Source: Circinella umbellata (lineage: Eukaryota > Mucoromycota > Mucoromycetes > Mucorales > Lichtheimiaceae). Taken from it: DNA of 64,000 nucleotides. The DNA lies in contig JAIWNF010000025.1 in the NCBI GenBank assembly GCA_025093555.1, forward strand, positions 186,001 through 250,000, written 5' to 3'. Shown here piece by piece: positions 1 through 11,565 of this stretch. The translations under genes were made by a program, and so were the position numbers. The notes beneath the pieces are model-generated. The model saw only the letters and a program-made list of their open reading frames with translations, searched no databases and was not told where the DNA came from. How positions within the stretch are numbered: position 1 is the stretch's first letter; every line of letters begins with the position of its first letter.

Positions 1-830
1 TCCACTATCGGCGTAGACTTTGTATGTACCTTTTTTTTTCAAAAAAAAAATTAAAATGAATAAAGAGAGGGGGGGGGGAGAGAACGATGAGATGAACCAA
101 ATGAAGCTTTTATGTTTGGAGTTGGTTGAAGTAAAAATCAAAAAGAGGTTTTTGGCCAAGTAGAAAGGTATTGATCTTCTCTTAATCCAACACTTGTAGA
201 AAATCAGAACCATTGAACTCGAAGGCAAAACAGTTAAATTGCAAATCGTAAGTGATTATTTTATAGCAAAGTAGAAAAAATAAACAAGGGGGCTGACCTG
301 ATTAATATCAATTAGTGGGATACAGCTGGTCAAGAAAGATTTAGAACAATCACATCATCTTATTATAGAGGTGCACATGGTATCATTGTTGTATATGATG
401 TAACTGATCAAGATAGTTTCAACAATATTCAAATGTGGTTGCGAGAAATTGAACGTTATGCAGCTGAAGGTGTTAGCAAATTGCTCGTTGGTAACAAGAA
501 TGATTTAACTGATAAAAAGGTGGTTGATTATACTGCTGCCAAGGTAAAATATATATTTTCTTATTTTGTTAAATAGTATGATAATTATTTGATTATTCAT
601 CACAATATATCTGGTGGATCTTAAAATAGGAATTTTCTGAATCATCTTCAATTCCATTCCTTGAAACTTCTGCTAAAGATTCGTCTAATGTTGAACAAGC
701 ATTTTTGACAATGGCAAAACAAATCAAGGATAAGATGGGAAATTCAACTATCAATAATAATCCACAACAAACAGTTAGAGTTTCAGCTGGTGCTTCAGTT
801 CAACCTAATCAAGGTGGTGGTTGCTGTTAA
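1..830 (+). CDS. YPT1: Rab1/Ypt1-type small GTPase, 3' part
   Basis: Small Ras-like GTPase of the Rab1/Ypt1 class, which directs ER-to-Golgi vesicle traffic and autophagy at Golgi/ER membranes. Visible exons are 1..21, 200..247, 316..543 and 630..830; the first exons (P-loop) lie left of the window. Joined, they give the effector/switch I end STIGVDF, then [16 protein letters not shown], the G3 motif [12 protein letters not shown] in switch II, the G4 motif GNKND, the G5 motif ETSAK and a C-terminal GGGCC tail. The double-cysteine end is the geranylgeranylation signal of Rab proteins. The [15 protein letters not shown] stretch and the effector loop fit Rab1 better than Rab8/Sec4, but subclass rests on recall of family sequences. 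All introns are GT-AG and keep frame. No sign of damage; truncation is only by the window edge. Confidence 0.93.
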
Positions 831-2339
831 AACAAACAACAGATATACATAATATAACTATAAACCCCAAACTTTTGATTCATCCATCCATCCATCTTTT
901 TCTTTTTTGTCATTCTTTGTATAATAATAGTATAAATAATTGAATTATTATTATTAATCTTTTTCTACAATAACACTTCTTCTCCTCTTTTTTTTTCCTC
1001 CTCCACTTTCCTCAGTTCTTCTTTGCTATTGATGTCCATGAAATACGTATATATTTATATGCTACGTTTCTAAAGCAAATGAGTTGTATAGAATACACCC
1101 AATTTATATTTATCCATCTATTTCATTTTTTTTGTCATATCCTTGATAATTATTCTTTCTTAATAACAAGTGCAACGAGAGAAAAAAACAAATAACTTTT
1201 CGTATGTAGTTTATTAAATATCTTAAATCAATAGCAACAACCCGCCTTTCGCTTTTTTATTACAACTACATGTGTTTTTTTTGAGTTTTCAGTTTCAGCA
1301 CATGATTATATTAATCTATTCAAATGATCATCGTCATATATATACACAGGTACGTATCTACTCTAGTAATAAATGCTAATAATCATTCGAAAACTTTTAC
1401 ATATTATCATGTACTACCATGTAGATCTATGATTACTTGTAGTGCAAGGTTTTATTGTGTAAAATAACGTTTTAGTGTGCACAGCATGAATGCATTGTCA
1501 AATTTGTTGTGCAGATAAACAAAACCTTATCCCAGTTTTATTTTCCTCTTTTAATAATACTAATTATAATATATATTGTTTCCTATACAGTAACCTTGAA
1601 ATATTAGAACCAGGTAGGTTGATCATTGTTCTTAAATAATTGGGGGGGGGGTACCTTTATTCTTTTCAGGTGCTATACGCACAAAAGACTTTAGAGCAAC
1701 TGTTTTTATTTGGATAAATAAATAAATTGTTTATTTACTGTCTTTATAAATATATGCATAATGTCATTTACTAATAATAAAAGTATGTGGTAAATTAGCA
1801 GTCAGCTACTATATATATATTGACTCTCTACAGTAGTAGATAAATTAATGGTCAAGTTTATAAACAAGTCTATAGTATCTATATAGTTATACCGTTGTCT
1901 TCTCGATCCCAAGCTTATGCTAACAATGTGGAAGATGGCCTTATTTTTTTAAAAAAAACACATAGATTACCCTATTCTATATATACCAATGAGATCCTAT
2001 GTTATATATTATGTACGTATGTTGATGATAGTTACTCACTAGTATGTATTGGATCAGTTCAATTACTATTTACTGATTTTCTAACTAGATAGTGTTGCTA
2101 TACCATTCATAATGCTACATTCTACTTTTACAACAGGCCTTCAACTAGACGAAATTTTAGCTAGCTGTACATGGTTCCTATTTCAATCTACGACGATGAA
2201 AGATATTGATAATATCACAGTATCTTTTGGGTTATCAATATTATGATTCCAAGCAACAATAATACTAACTCTTAAACTAAGACATGCTTAAAATATTACG
2301 AATTAATGAAAAGAGTAATCAGTTTCTATTTTCTGATGT
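831..2339. other. Intergenic, AT-rich, no gene seen
   Basis: About 1.5 kb 3' of the Rab gene. It starts with a pyrimidine-rich 3'-UTR-like stretch and AATTATTATTATT runs. The only open frame above 60 codons (near 1895-2092) resembles no family and lacks coding character. I see no RNA gene and no clear repeat. Confidence 0.6.
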
Positions 2340-4610
2340 TCCACAGCGAAAAAAAAAAAAAAGATTTTTGCCATAACACCAGGAAGGTGCAATCTTTTTC
2401 CACATTCTTCTTCCCACCTCCTTTTTTTTTTTTTTTGCTTCCTTTGGTACACCAAGTGCTGTAAAATTACAAATGTCTCCCATTCCACACGACTTACCAA
2501 AGCCATTCAACAATACTGAGGATGAATGCAAATTTTTCAAAATTCCTTTGATTTTCAACACACTCTCTGCAGATGAATGGCGGACATTGACAAAGTAGTA
2601 TATGAGCTATGGAAGGTGACAAGTTTGCGTGGCAAGGACACCAAGACGGTCAAAGACACACTTATTCAATCCATTAACACCGTGGGTTGGTATCTTATTG
2701 CTACCAGCTGATCGCCCACTACAAACTCAAGGATATTACCGCAACATTTGATATTGCATGGACTCTGTAAAAGCAAAAACAGCGTGCCTTGGACCTGGGT
2801 ACTGTGAACGGTGTCAAACTCTCACAACTGGGTGCAGAAAAGTTTGGAAAGGAGTTTGACAAACTCATGGATGCTGTTGACAAGGAGAACCGTGATCCGT
2901 CGCAGCCAACTGGTGCCACCACGACCGGCAAGCAAGAGCCAATGTAGCAATAGCAAGATGTATTGGAAGAATGTGCCGAATACATGACAATGTCTGAGGC
3001 CGCTGGTGTAGCTTTCAAAGATTCGACCCTTGGCACGATTATCATGCAAAAATCAATCAGAAAGAGCGACATACCCCTATCAGACCAAGAATTGCATTGG
3101 ATGACCTGTGGGCTGTCTTCCATCTTGGATTTGACAAAAACAGACTTGACCATGGAATTCTAGGACTGTACTAAGGACGAGCTGAAACAAGTGTCTAGTC
3201 CCTTACTTGACAAGCAAAGTCGCAAGCAATATCATCTCCCTGCCTTGGTGAATCAAACATATGACATTGTCGTGTCGCTAATCGAGAAGGAACACAATGT
3301 CAAGAAGGCCATCTTGTACATTCAGCAAGTCAAAACAAGCTGCCTTGACACAGAACGACTGCTTGCAGCATTGGTCACGTTAATCAAGATCGTTGACACC
3401 AATGCATTTCTGCTCAACCCTTATAACTCGGCCTGCGTGACAGAGTATGATTTCATCACGCAAGTTTGGGTATTCATTCTCAAGTCATTGATTGAAATTC
3501 ATGGTGTGTTGCGCATGAAAATTGGAGAGTTTAGTCCGACCCAAGGCATTGTTGGTCGCAAGTTGTAATAGCGCATGACTGATTATTGTATACTTACAAT
3601 CGGGTTCTATCAGTCAGTTTACGAGAAAGCGTAACAGTTAAATATTGGTAGAAAGAAAGGGGACTCGAAAATATATATGAATAAAAACGATTGCTGTTTC
3701 CTGGTTGTCAGGAAACCCTTTATTTATATACGTCAAAATATCAAGGGCTAATTTACGTCTAACTAATATATATCTAATATCAATGATCAATATTTCTATA
3801 CAGAATAACTATCCTAATATTATATATCCAACCATATGCTCAACTATGCCATCGTCTATCCTTAGTATTCCGCTGATAAGCATGTAGATCAACAACCTCA
3901 TGGTTGAATATATCTTCGTAATGGGCTTACACCATTACACAAGCGCTCCTACAGTGACGCCCGAGTTGGATTCACGGTGGACTTGCAGCTGTTGTTTGAT
4001 TCGCGCCAAAATGAACACGACCTGCTTGCTCTCGAAGCTGCAAAGGCGGGACGTGTCGCATCTAAATTGTGCCATGACATTTTCGAGGCCAAGGACAATC
4101 TCGATGCTATCCTGCAGCACATCCTGAAACGTCACATGAAAATGCCAGTCTTTTCCTGGTACATGCACACCAATGGTGTCAGTGCGCATACTGGCACAGT
4201 TCACATTGCTAAGGCTAGGCTTTACTTGGCATTGCATAAATCAAAAATTCACTTTCCAAGAAACTTGGCATCGCTGCAGGTATTCAAAAACGAATTAGGC
4301 ATGTTCATTTCCATGGTGTTTGACTTGGAACGAAATGCCCTTATAATCAAAAAAATCCATGGACTTACTGAATTGTCGCAAGGATTCGGCCATGAGCCGC
4401 CACGTCGATCCGGATGACTGTCTTGACGCCAACTCTTATCTATCGTCCATGCGACCAACCTTTTACAACCCTCTACGAGACCAAGTATTATTAGCTGTTC
4501 TTCAGGCTAACTTGTTTGGTGCTGTAACCAGGGCCCCTGTATCATCTGTGCCGTCTCCCCTGTTGTATTATAAGAACACTATCTCTTTATCCCAGATGAA
4601 ATAAGAAATC
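2340..4610 (+). pseudogene. Decayed member of a Mucorales-type expanded hypothetical-protein family
   Basis: Coding-like remnants of higher GC content than their surroundings run from about 2340 to 3568 and again from about 3936 to 4500. Readable blocks include LKQVSSPLLDKQSR, VTEYDFITQVWVFILKSLIE followed by IHGVLRMKIGE, then VDLQLLFDSRQNEHDLLALE and ILQHILKRHMKMPVFSWYM. The order (an EYDFI..W...L block, a R.K.GE block, then a VDLR/VDLQ...EHD..A.E block and a late hydrophobic strand with histidines) matches, from memory, a lineage-specific family of unknown function that is abundant in Mucorales. In-frame stops (for example near 2596, 2768, 2946, 3162) and frameshifts show it is dead. The two halves are split by an AT-rich insert. 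No function can be given for the family. Confidence 0.6.
3569..3935. other. AT-rich insert splitting the decayed family gene
   Basis: The reading frame block ending in GIVGRKL stops at 3568, and the next expected block (YSDARVGFTVDLQ) resumes near 3936. The DNA between is much richer in AT than either flank and has no coding resemblance to the family, so it looks inserted. I did not find convincing terminal inverted repeats or a target duplication, so the nature of the insert is open; local rearrangement is an alternative. Confidence 0.35.
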
Positions 4611-5316
4611 ATTTTTAAAATATTCAGAATACAGACGTGAACAAAACTTAATTCTAAAAAGGAAACTGAGTAAAATCGCATAACGATGTCTTGCGTCTAG
4701 TCAACTTCAATTAAAGAATAAGAGTATCATGGCTAATCCCAATATATTTCAGAACGGTAGCCATAGTAACCTTCTCAATATTAATGACTAATATCAAGTA
4801 CCCGACTTTACTATCAATCACTACATCATTCCATTAACTAAGCCCCATAACTCATAGAATAGAAATCATATAAATACGGTTTGTAAATATTATTTTAAAG
4901 AGATAACTTTATTCCAGTTTCTAAATTATTATTAAAGATATATAACAAGGTCTCAAAGGATTTTTACCTTGTCTGTTTTTATTTCCGCTCTTATCAAAAT
5001 AACCAAATATCACATCCCCCTTGCCACACCGACCTGGAGCCTGACGAATATGGCTGGGCTGCCACAGATAATGGGCAGTTCTATCACATTCATACTTACT
5101 GGTATCACTGCGGATCGCCATCCATTTGACGAAAAATCTTGAACATTTCGTCCATACTCGTAAATATACCACATTTACCTCCACCGTCACCATACACTAA
5201 CAATATTAAAAGGCTGTTTAAATAAATACGTCGTCATTCATACCATAAGATATCATTCCATTTGCTTGTTGCTCAAATTTGTGCAGTCTTTCGTCTTGGG
5301 TCAGGTTACTGAACCT

Positions 5317-5366
<50 letters not shown>

Positions 5367-5389
5367 ATTTTGTGTTTTCATAATCTCTC
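4611..5389. other. Intergenic with a 47-nt poly-T tract
   Basis: No gene recognised. The stretch contains an uninterrupted T run from 5318 to 5364, just downstream (in transposase sense) of the decayed Tc1-like gene. A minus-strand open frame at 4921-5193 includes HIRQAPGRCGKGDVIFGYF, which looks somewhat coding-like, but I cannot assign it to a family and it has no supporting context. Confidence 0.5.
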
Positions 5390-7345
5390 CTTGTTGAGAC
5401 AATTACCGAAACATTTAGCAGAATGAGAAACAAAGCCTTTGAAATCACTTAAATATAAGCTATCGCATGCCTCACTAATTCTTGTCATTAATGATTCTTT
5501 TTCCAGGAATTTATTATTTCGTTTAACTTTACTCTTGACAACTTACCAAAATTGTTCAATTGGATTGAGTTCAGGAGAATACGGAGGAAGTTAAGCATTC
5601 GGTATCCTTGAAAGTGAATATATTTTCCTATGTCAGTTGAGCTATGAATAGGGGCATTATCCATGACAAAATAATATCCTTTCATTTCTGGATATTTGTC
5701 CATTTCATCAAGAGTAGCTTTTAAAAATCTCAGATAAGGTCCTGTTACTGTTCCAATACTATAACCATCAGTCTCACAAACGAGCTTTCTCTTCTTGATA
5801 CGCTTCGGAACCCGCAAACTAACATTAATTAAACCTGTGGCAGAACTTGCACCTAAATAGATGTTGCTTTTGCTTTAGTTATTGGCACTGTACAGTAACT
5901 TTTTGTTAAACCGGTACTCGTTAAACCGGTATTACGCTAAACTCGTAGTATCTCTCAAATATTTTTATATACTTAGTAAAATACCGGTGATTCGTTAAAC
6001 TGGTATCCGGTGAGCTTTCCTAAATATTTACCGGGTTTATAATAGTATTATTTTCTTTTCTTTTATACAATATAATATTAGTATTTTTGTTGGTAAAATC
6101 AGTAATACAGTCTTCCTTTAATCTCATCTCAGCTCAGCTCTTTCCTTTGTTTTCAGGTGGCTACTCTGTTTCCATAGCAATTAAAAGTACACAGATCATT
6201 CTTGTCGCGAAAAGAAAGCTTTTCAACATCTTGTTGATAACAGTGGCTCTTTTTTGCTAACTTCACACAGATACTTTTTTTCCTTCTCATCTGCGTGTGT
6301 ACGTACTTCTTTTCAACTTTGTCATGTACTTGTTCAATACCATTGAATATGTAATTACTGTATGTTGTTGATACAATTTTATTTTACTATGTAATTTATT
6401 CAACTGCTACGTAACCATGGTCCATATTAAACACACTTTGATGTTGTAGATTTCAATCTCTGGTTCATCATTACTATTAAATGAATACACTATTATCATC
6501 CTTATCACTAAAGATTAGCTTATAGTAGCAAAGCTCCATTATATGAACTATCTTTTTTTTTATCTTATCCGTACAGCTTAATTTAATTATAGTTATTTTT
6601 TTAGTTGTACCTCTACATATTAGAACTAGCTGCGTTCTAGTTCGCTAAACCGGTTTAACGAAAAATTACTGTAACTACTGCAAAAGTACCTTTCTTTGAC
6701 CAAGCCATACCCAGTTTCAAATGAATGTGAAAGGCGGATTCATCAAGAAAGACACAATTTGTTGTGAAATCCAGGTCAAGTTATATCTTTGCTGAATCTT
6801 TTCCTTACTGTTCCTTTCCACAGGATGAAACTGTGCTTGCTTAATAAACAGATTACATTTAGTTGTCATGAAGTTATAAACAGTACTACGAGAAACGTTG
6901 AGATCCTCATAGTTTTGTTTCAAACTTTCCGCCACTTCATTGACAACGGCAGAAGGATTCTCATCAAAGAAACTGCTTATGCTCATTCCCAAGAATACGA
7001 CGTCGTCCTGATTTTTCTTTTTTTTTTGGAAACGCTTTCTGGGTCTTCGTAATAAGGTTTTACTCATCTCTGTGCTGCCCGGATATGAATCCCCAATTGT
7101 CTCGCAGCAGCAGAAGCATTCAAGCATTTGCTGAAAATAAATGAAAAATCTAGTCTTGTCTTCATCAGAGTAAACCGTATAGCGTCGCTTATTGCATAAC
7201 TCCATATCAACAACACAGTTTCTTTCATCCGTAGTTGGAAGTATAACGGGATTAATTGTCTTTCTGAAGGTTGATTCATTAAGAATTGAGTACGGGAGCT
7301 TATTGTTTCAATAGCATACAACTTCTCATCTACAACTAGATCCAT
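5390..7345 (-). pseudogene. Broken Tc1/mariner-like transposase, interrupted by a smaller element
   Basis: Minus-strand remains of a Tc1-like DDE transposase. Blocks in order are: RRYTVYSDEDKTRFF and ASAAARQLGIHIRAAQR (helix-turn-helix DNA-binding part), FFDENPSAVVNEVAESLKQ, RSTVYNFMTTKCNLFIKQAQ, then after the inserted element GASSATGLINVSLRVPKR, and the catalytic-strand block YYFVMDNAPIHSSTDIGKY containing the second catalytic Asp region. The tail (SKVKR..., FLEKESLMTRISEACDSL) continues to about 5390. Several frameshifts and stops, including one in GASSATG's leader and one after RAAQR, show it is inactive. If the 779-bp insert is removed, the reading frame across the junction restores the expected GTFAVVTVPITKAKATSI block. 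Outer terminal repeats were not found. Confidence 0.85.
5893..6671. mobile_element. Non-autonomous TA-flanked element (MITE-like) nested in the transposase
   Basis: A 779-bp element without an ORF of note. Its left end CAGTAACTTTTTGTTAAACC (continuing to GGT, 5893-5915) is an inverted copy of its right end (ACCGGTTTAACGAAAAATTA through CTG, 6649-6671), 21 of 23 positions matching. Both ends are flanked by TA (5891-5892 and 6672-6673), the standard Tc1/mariner target duplication. Subterminal copies of GTTAAACCGGT occur at 5905-5915 and 5920-5930, with a variant at 5994-6004; such repeats can be transposase binding sites. Insertion falls within a GTTACA codon pair of the older transposase, proving relative age. 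Confidence 0.85.
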
Positions 7346-9478
7346 CGGCTTTCATAATAAAATTGCATACTCATCATTAATATCTGTAAAATAAACTGTA
7401 AATAGAGAGAAGAAAGCAAAACGGACATAGAAAATCGAACGCATGAGCATGACTTTATTTTTGCACGACTTCAAACTCAAAATCAGCGACTTTTCTTTCT
7501 GAAATGACTGTTTATTAAAAAAAAATTGTACATTTGCATGTGAAAAAAGTATCTAAATATATACCTATATATATATATATAACGCTATTTTAAATTTCCA
7601 TATTTATTGTTGGCCCCGATCATGTCAACAGACGTAATAGTTATTTTGAACATTTATGTACAAACCACGTTCTTATCTTGTTTCAAAAAATAGATAGTTA
7701 TTATTATTATCAGCGAAGAAAGAAGAGAAGGAGAGGCCTTTGAGTTAACAATTGCAAAAATGAACTTTCACACGGATATTGTAAACTACCATAATGGGTA
7801 ATCATTAGTGAGTTCATAACAACAAAAATTTATTTCAGTTGGTGTTATCATATTATAGTTTCATTATCATATGCCTTTGTTTTGAAGCAATGAGCTTCAT
7901 TGCCACTAAAATAGATATATACACATGTCTTAACAAAAAATGATAAAACTAAACATCGGATACATTATCCGAGAGAAAGAGAGAAGAAAAACGTGTCTTT
8001 TTTTTTACTGCCCATATATCCGTCGACATATAGATAACTATTTGTGCTGGCCCTACCTGTTCATATCTCAGGTTTGATGTCTTTATCAACCGATGGTACA
8101 AAGAATTACTTATGTTTCTTTTTTACTTTATTCTCTATGTGAACATGTCGTTTTCCCACATAGAATAATGTGATGGAAGTAAATAGATATCTATTAATTT
8201 ATTATGTACAATTTGTTAATGTCAGAATCTACTTTTTTCTCTCCACGATTTAAGTAGACCGGGGCATATAGCGGAAGAAAAAAAATAATATCTGGTGATT
8301 GTCATTTAAGGTATTATAAACTATATAAATTATTTTATATATTTAAATGATTGGTGGTCTACAAAATTTGGTAATCAAGAAAAGTAAGATTTTAGTGTAA
8401 TTCTACGCTCAGAATCTACTTACTAAGTCATAATAATAAAAATGAATATATCATTGTAAAAATTCATAAAGTGATAAGCAGTAGAGTAATACATAATCAA
8501 TTGATAGATAGCAAAAAAAAAGAGTGTGTGATCGACGATTGCATATGTACAATAACCATTTGTATCCTAAAAATTCTGTGGTGTTTATTCAGCCAGAAAA
8601 AAAAAGCTTATATGGTTTGTCCTCAACCTTTTCTTATGGTTAAAGATTATGTAAGTCCGATTCTGTTTTTTTTTTTGCAGGAAACAGACCGGGAATGGGG
8701 AATTTGTTATCATTTGCTCTCTGTTTCGAAAAGACTATAGAAGTAAAGCATCAGGGGGTATTAGTTAATTTTCGATAAAATAACATAATGATTCTTCTTT
8801 TTTCCCTGATGTCCCTTCTGGTTTTTTTTTAATTTCTCGGAGTATATAGATCGACAAAAAAGTAAAAAGTAAGAGACATTTGAAGATTGTGAAACAATCT
8901 TTTGGTTTTAGTGATACGTGTCACCAAGCCTGTGATTACTGCTGTCAGTTTTTTAAACAAAATTGTTCGTCAATGCTTGTGTTAACTAAAATCATTATAG
9001 CCACAAGTTATGATCAAAATACTAATAAGGAATATCAAACAGTAAAAATAACCACAATAACAATTAATAAAAAGAATTATTATAATCTCAATAATGACTT
9101 GATTCGAAGAATAATGAATCAGAATAAAAAATTAAAAGTAAAAAGTAAAAAAAAAAAACGAGGTTTGATTTATATTTATGCACGTTTAGGTGAAAAGCCA
9201 TATTTCAATCTTCACGTGGCTTTAGAAGCACAAAGTACTTGGCTTTATTCCGTAACTTTCCAACGCGGCCTCAAAAGGAATCCCGGCCGCTCCCTATTTT
9301 TCGTTTCTTCTTCTTCCTTTGATCAACCCAAAGAAAACGAACAATTATTATTATCTATATATACATATATATAAGAGCGACGTGTATTGTGTGTATTGTA
9401 TGTGAGAGTAATATATTGTCAAGAAAAAAAAAAGAAGGACATTATTTTTTGAAAAACAAACAAACGAACAGAACTACC
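7346..9478. other. Intergenic; upstream region of the bZIP gene
   Basis: AT-rich, no gene recognised. Homopolymer runs and TATATA stretches are common (for example around 7570). An open frame at 8880-9374 is noted but resembles no protein and is lysine/asparagine-rich from A runs. The last 250 bases contain a GC-richer patch (GGCCTCAAAAGGAATCCCGG near 9267) and pyrimidine-rich runs that probably belong to the bZIP promoter and 5' UTR. Confidence 0.5.
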
Positions 9479-11288
9479 ATGGATTCCTTCATTCAAGATT
9501 TACTTGGTCAATCGTCACCATCGCCTGACTGGCCCGTGCATTCCATTCCAACTTCGTTGCTTGACCCACAACAACCATTACCACCACAATTACAATGTAT
9601 TCCTAGACCTATGGAATCTCCTTCCCCTGATAGTAATAATACCAATAATGAATTACCTGCCAAAATACGAAAGAAACCTGGGCGAAAACCTAATCCAGCT
9701 TCGCCTGCTTTAAGAAAAGCACAAAACCGAGCAGCTCAACGTGCATTCCGGGAACGAAAAGAACGCCATCTCCGAGATCTTGAAACGACCATTCGTACAC
9801 TTCGGGAACAGCGTCAACAAACAGTGAAGGAATTAAATTCGACAAAAATACAAGTAGATTCTTTCCGTGCAGAGAATTGGTATCTCAAAGGGCTGGTCTT
9901 GACGCTACAGTTCATTTGTATGCATCATTCAATTCAAATTCCAACCCATTCACCTTACTTAACGGAAGAAGCACTAAGTAATATTGCACAATCATCACCC
10001 CATACTATTGAAGCCTATGTTAATGCATATATGCGGAATAATGTGAATTTAAAACCGACCATGGCAACCCATTTGGCAAATTCTTATCAACAACAACAAA
10101 GGGAGGAAGAACGAAGGGAAACCCCAGAAGAAGATGATGATGGATATGATTATGATGATGACGAGTCAAGATATAGCTTTAAACAAGAATTTGCAAATGA
10201 CATCAATGATGAATTGTCATCATCGGCATCACCCAATAATGAGCAATATCATGATGATACATATCTTACAGGTGGTAATGGAGACGAAGCTACTGCAATG
10301 GATGAGGATAGTGATATGACTTTTGTAAAACAAGAACCAAGAGATGATGAATTAAATGACTGGTTGCGATCACCATCATCAGCATCAGTATCAGTATCAC
10401 CACAACCTCAGCAGCAGGAACAGCAACAAAAGCAAAAAGAGAAAACACCACAAAAGAAGCAACAACAACAACAGCAAATATCAGAAGAGTCATCACCGAC
10501 AAGTTTAAGTGCCATACAGAAAATACGACTGCAGTTGAGAATTCAATCAGCGTTGTCAAGCATTGGCTCCTCAACAGCACGATTACAGCCTACTCTTCTA
10601 CAGCTGTCAATTTCACATGATCCAAGAATTGATTTAATTCCAACACCTCACATGCGAGATCGAATGATCATATTTCGTGATCAAATGGACTATGACAGGT
10701 GTTTTACCATGTTACTGAATGGTGCTGTTTATCATGGAGGAGATCCAACTATGAGCGAGAGCTGGGAGTTACCGCCGGAATTCTTTAGCGAATTTTGGTT
10801 CCTTACTATCGATTATGATATACGAAAAACAAATAAATGGCGAAGGGTCAAAGGATTGCCGGAAATTGGACCATCAACTTTAAATGAACAAAGGAATACA
10901 ACACTACAGCAACAACAACAACAACAACAATATAATAACAATAATTCATGGTCAAGAGACTCAATGGCACAATTCATGGATGACATGCCACCACTACAGC
11001 CCATGACGACTCAACAAAGTAATTACTTGATGTCCCCTCCATCCGATTTTGATAAACTAAACCATCCACTATATCAAATTATGGGCACCGACCCACAAAC
11101 ACGACGCCCAGAACGTGCGCCAACTCTCGGTACGTAACTGTTTTATTTTTATAATTTTCTGTTTACTCATCATTTTCTTATAAATATTAACACAACACGC
11201 TTCACTTCTTATATATATAGGAGCAATTATGGAACTCATGTCATCTATGACAGCCACAGAGAATAACAATGACCCACAACAAACATAA
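9479..11288 (+). CDS. bZIP transcription factor, Yap/Pap1-like, with DUF3425-type C-terminus
   Basis: Nuclear DNA-binding regulator. Exons 9479..11129 and 11221..11288 give 572 residues. The start at 9479 has a good context (ACCATGG); an in-frame ATG at 9389 would add 30 residues without similarity. The basic region QNRAAQRAFRERKERHL (about residues 82-98) carries the NxxAQxxFR signature of fungal Yap/Pap1 factors and is followed by a leucine-zipper helix to about residue 140. The middle is acidic and Q/S-rich, with polyglutamine tracts. The C-terminal block around HDPRIDLIPTPHMRDRMIIF and SEFWFLTIDYDIRKTNKWRR matches the DUF3425 domain found in many fungal bZIP proteins. The Cys-rich domains typical of oxidant-sensing Yap1/Pap1 are not seen, so a redox role should not be assumed. 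Convergent with the next gene. Confidence 0.9.
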
Positions 11289-11565
11289 TAATTTAATATG
11301 CGGCAATTAATTTTCACTTCCTTCTTTTGTTTATTTTTGCTTTTATTTTTTTTTCTTGTTTAATTATTTTTTTTTATGTATGCATCTTTCATTACTGTAA
11401 ACTCTATTGTTTCGTTTTATCCTCACTTCTTACACTCTCCTTAACTCTTCTACTATATCAAACAAAATCCACTTATATATGTATGAACCAATAACAACAA
11501 CAACAAAATAACACAACATGTTTTTATTAATATATGTATTTACATTTAAGCAATTCTAAAAAGTA

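Noticed and set aside
4921..5193. Minus-strand frame with HIRQAPGRCGKGDVIFGYF
   Set aside because: Somewhat coding-like, but I cannot match it to a family, no start context or introns support it, and neighbours are relics.
5218..5448. Open frame with a long polylysine run
   Set aside because: Created by the 47-nt poly-T tract read on the minus strand; flanks are the decayed tail of the transposase.
8880..9374. 164-codon open frame before the bZIP gene
   Set aside because: Lys/Asn/Ile-rich because of A runs, no family resemblance, and it overlaps the likely promoter and 5' UTR of the bZIP gene.
9389..9478. Upstream in-frame ATG of the bZIP gene
   Set aside because: The added 30 residues are not bZIP-like and come from A-rich leader sequence; the ATG at 9479 has the better context.
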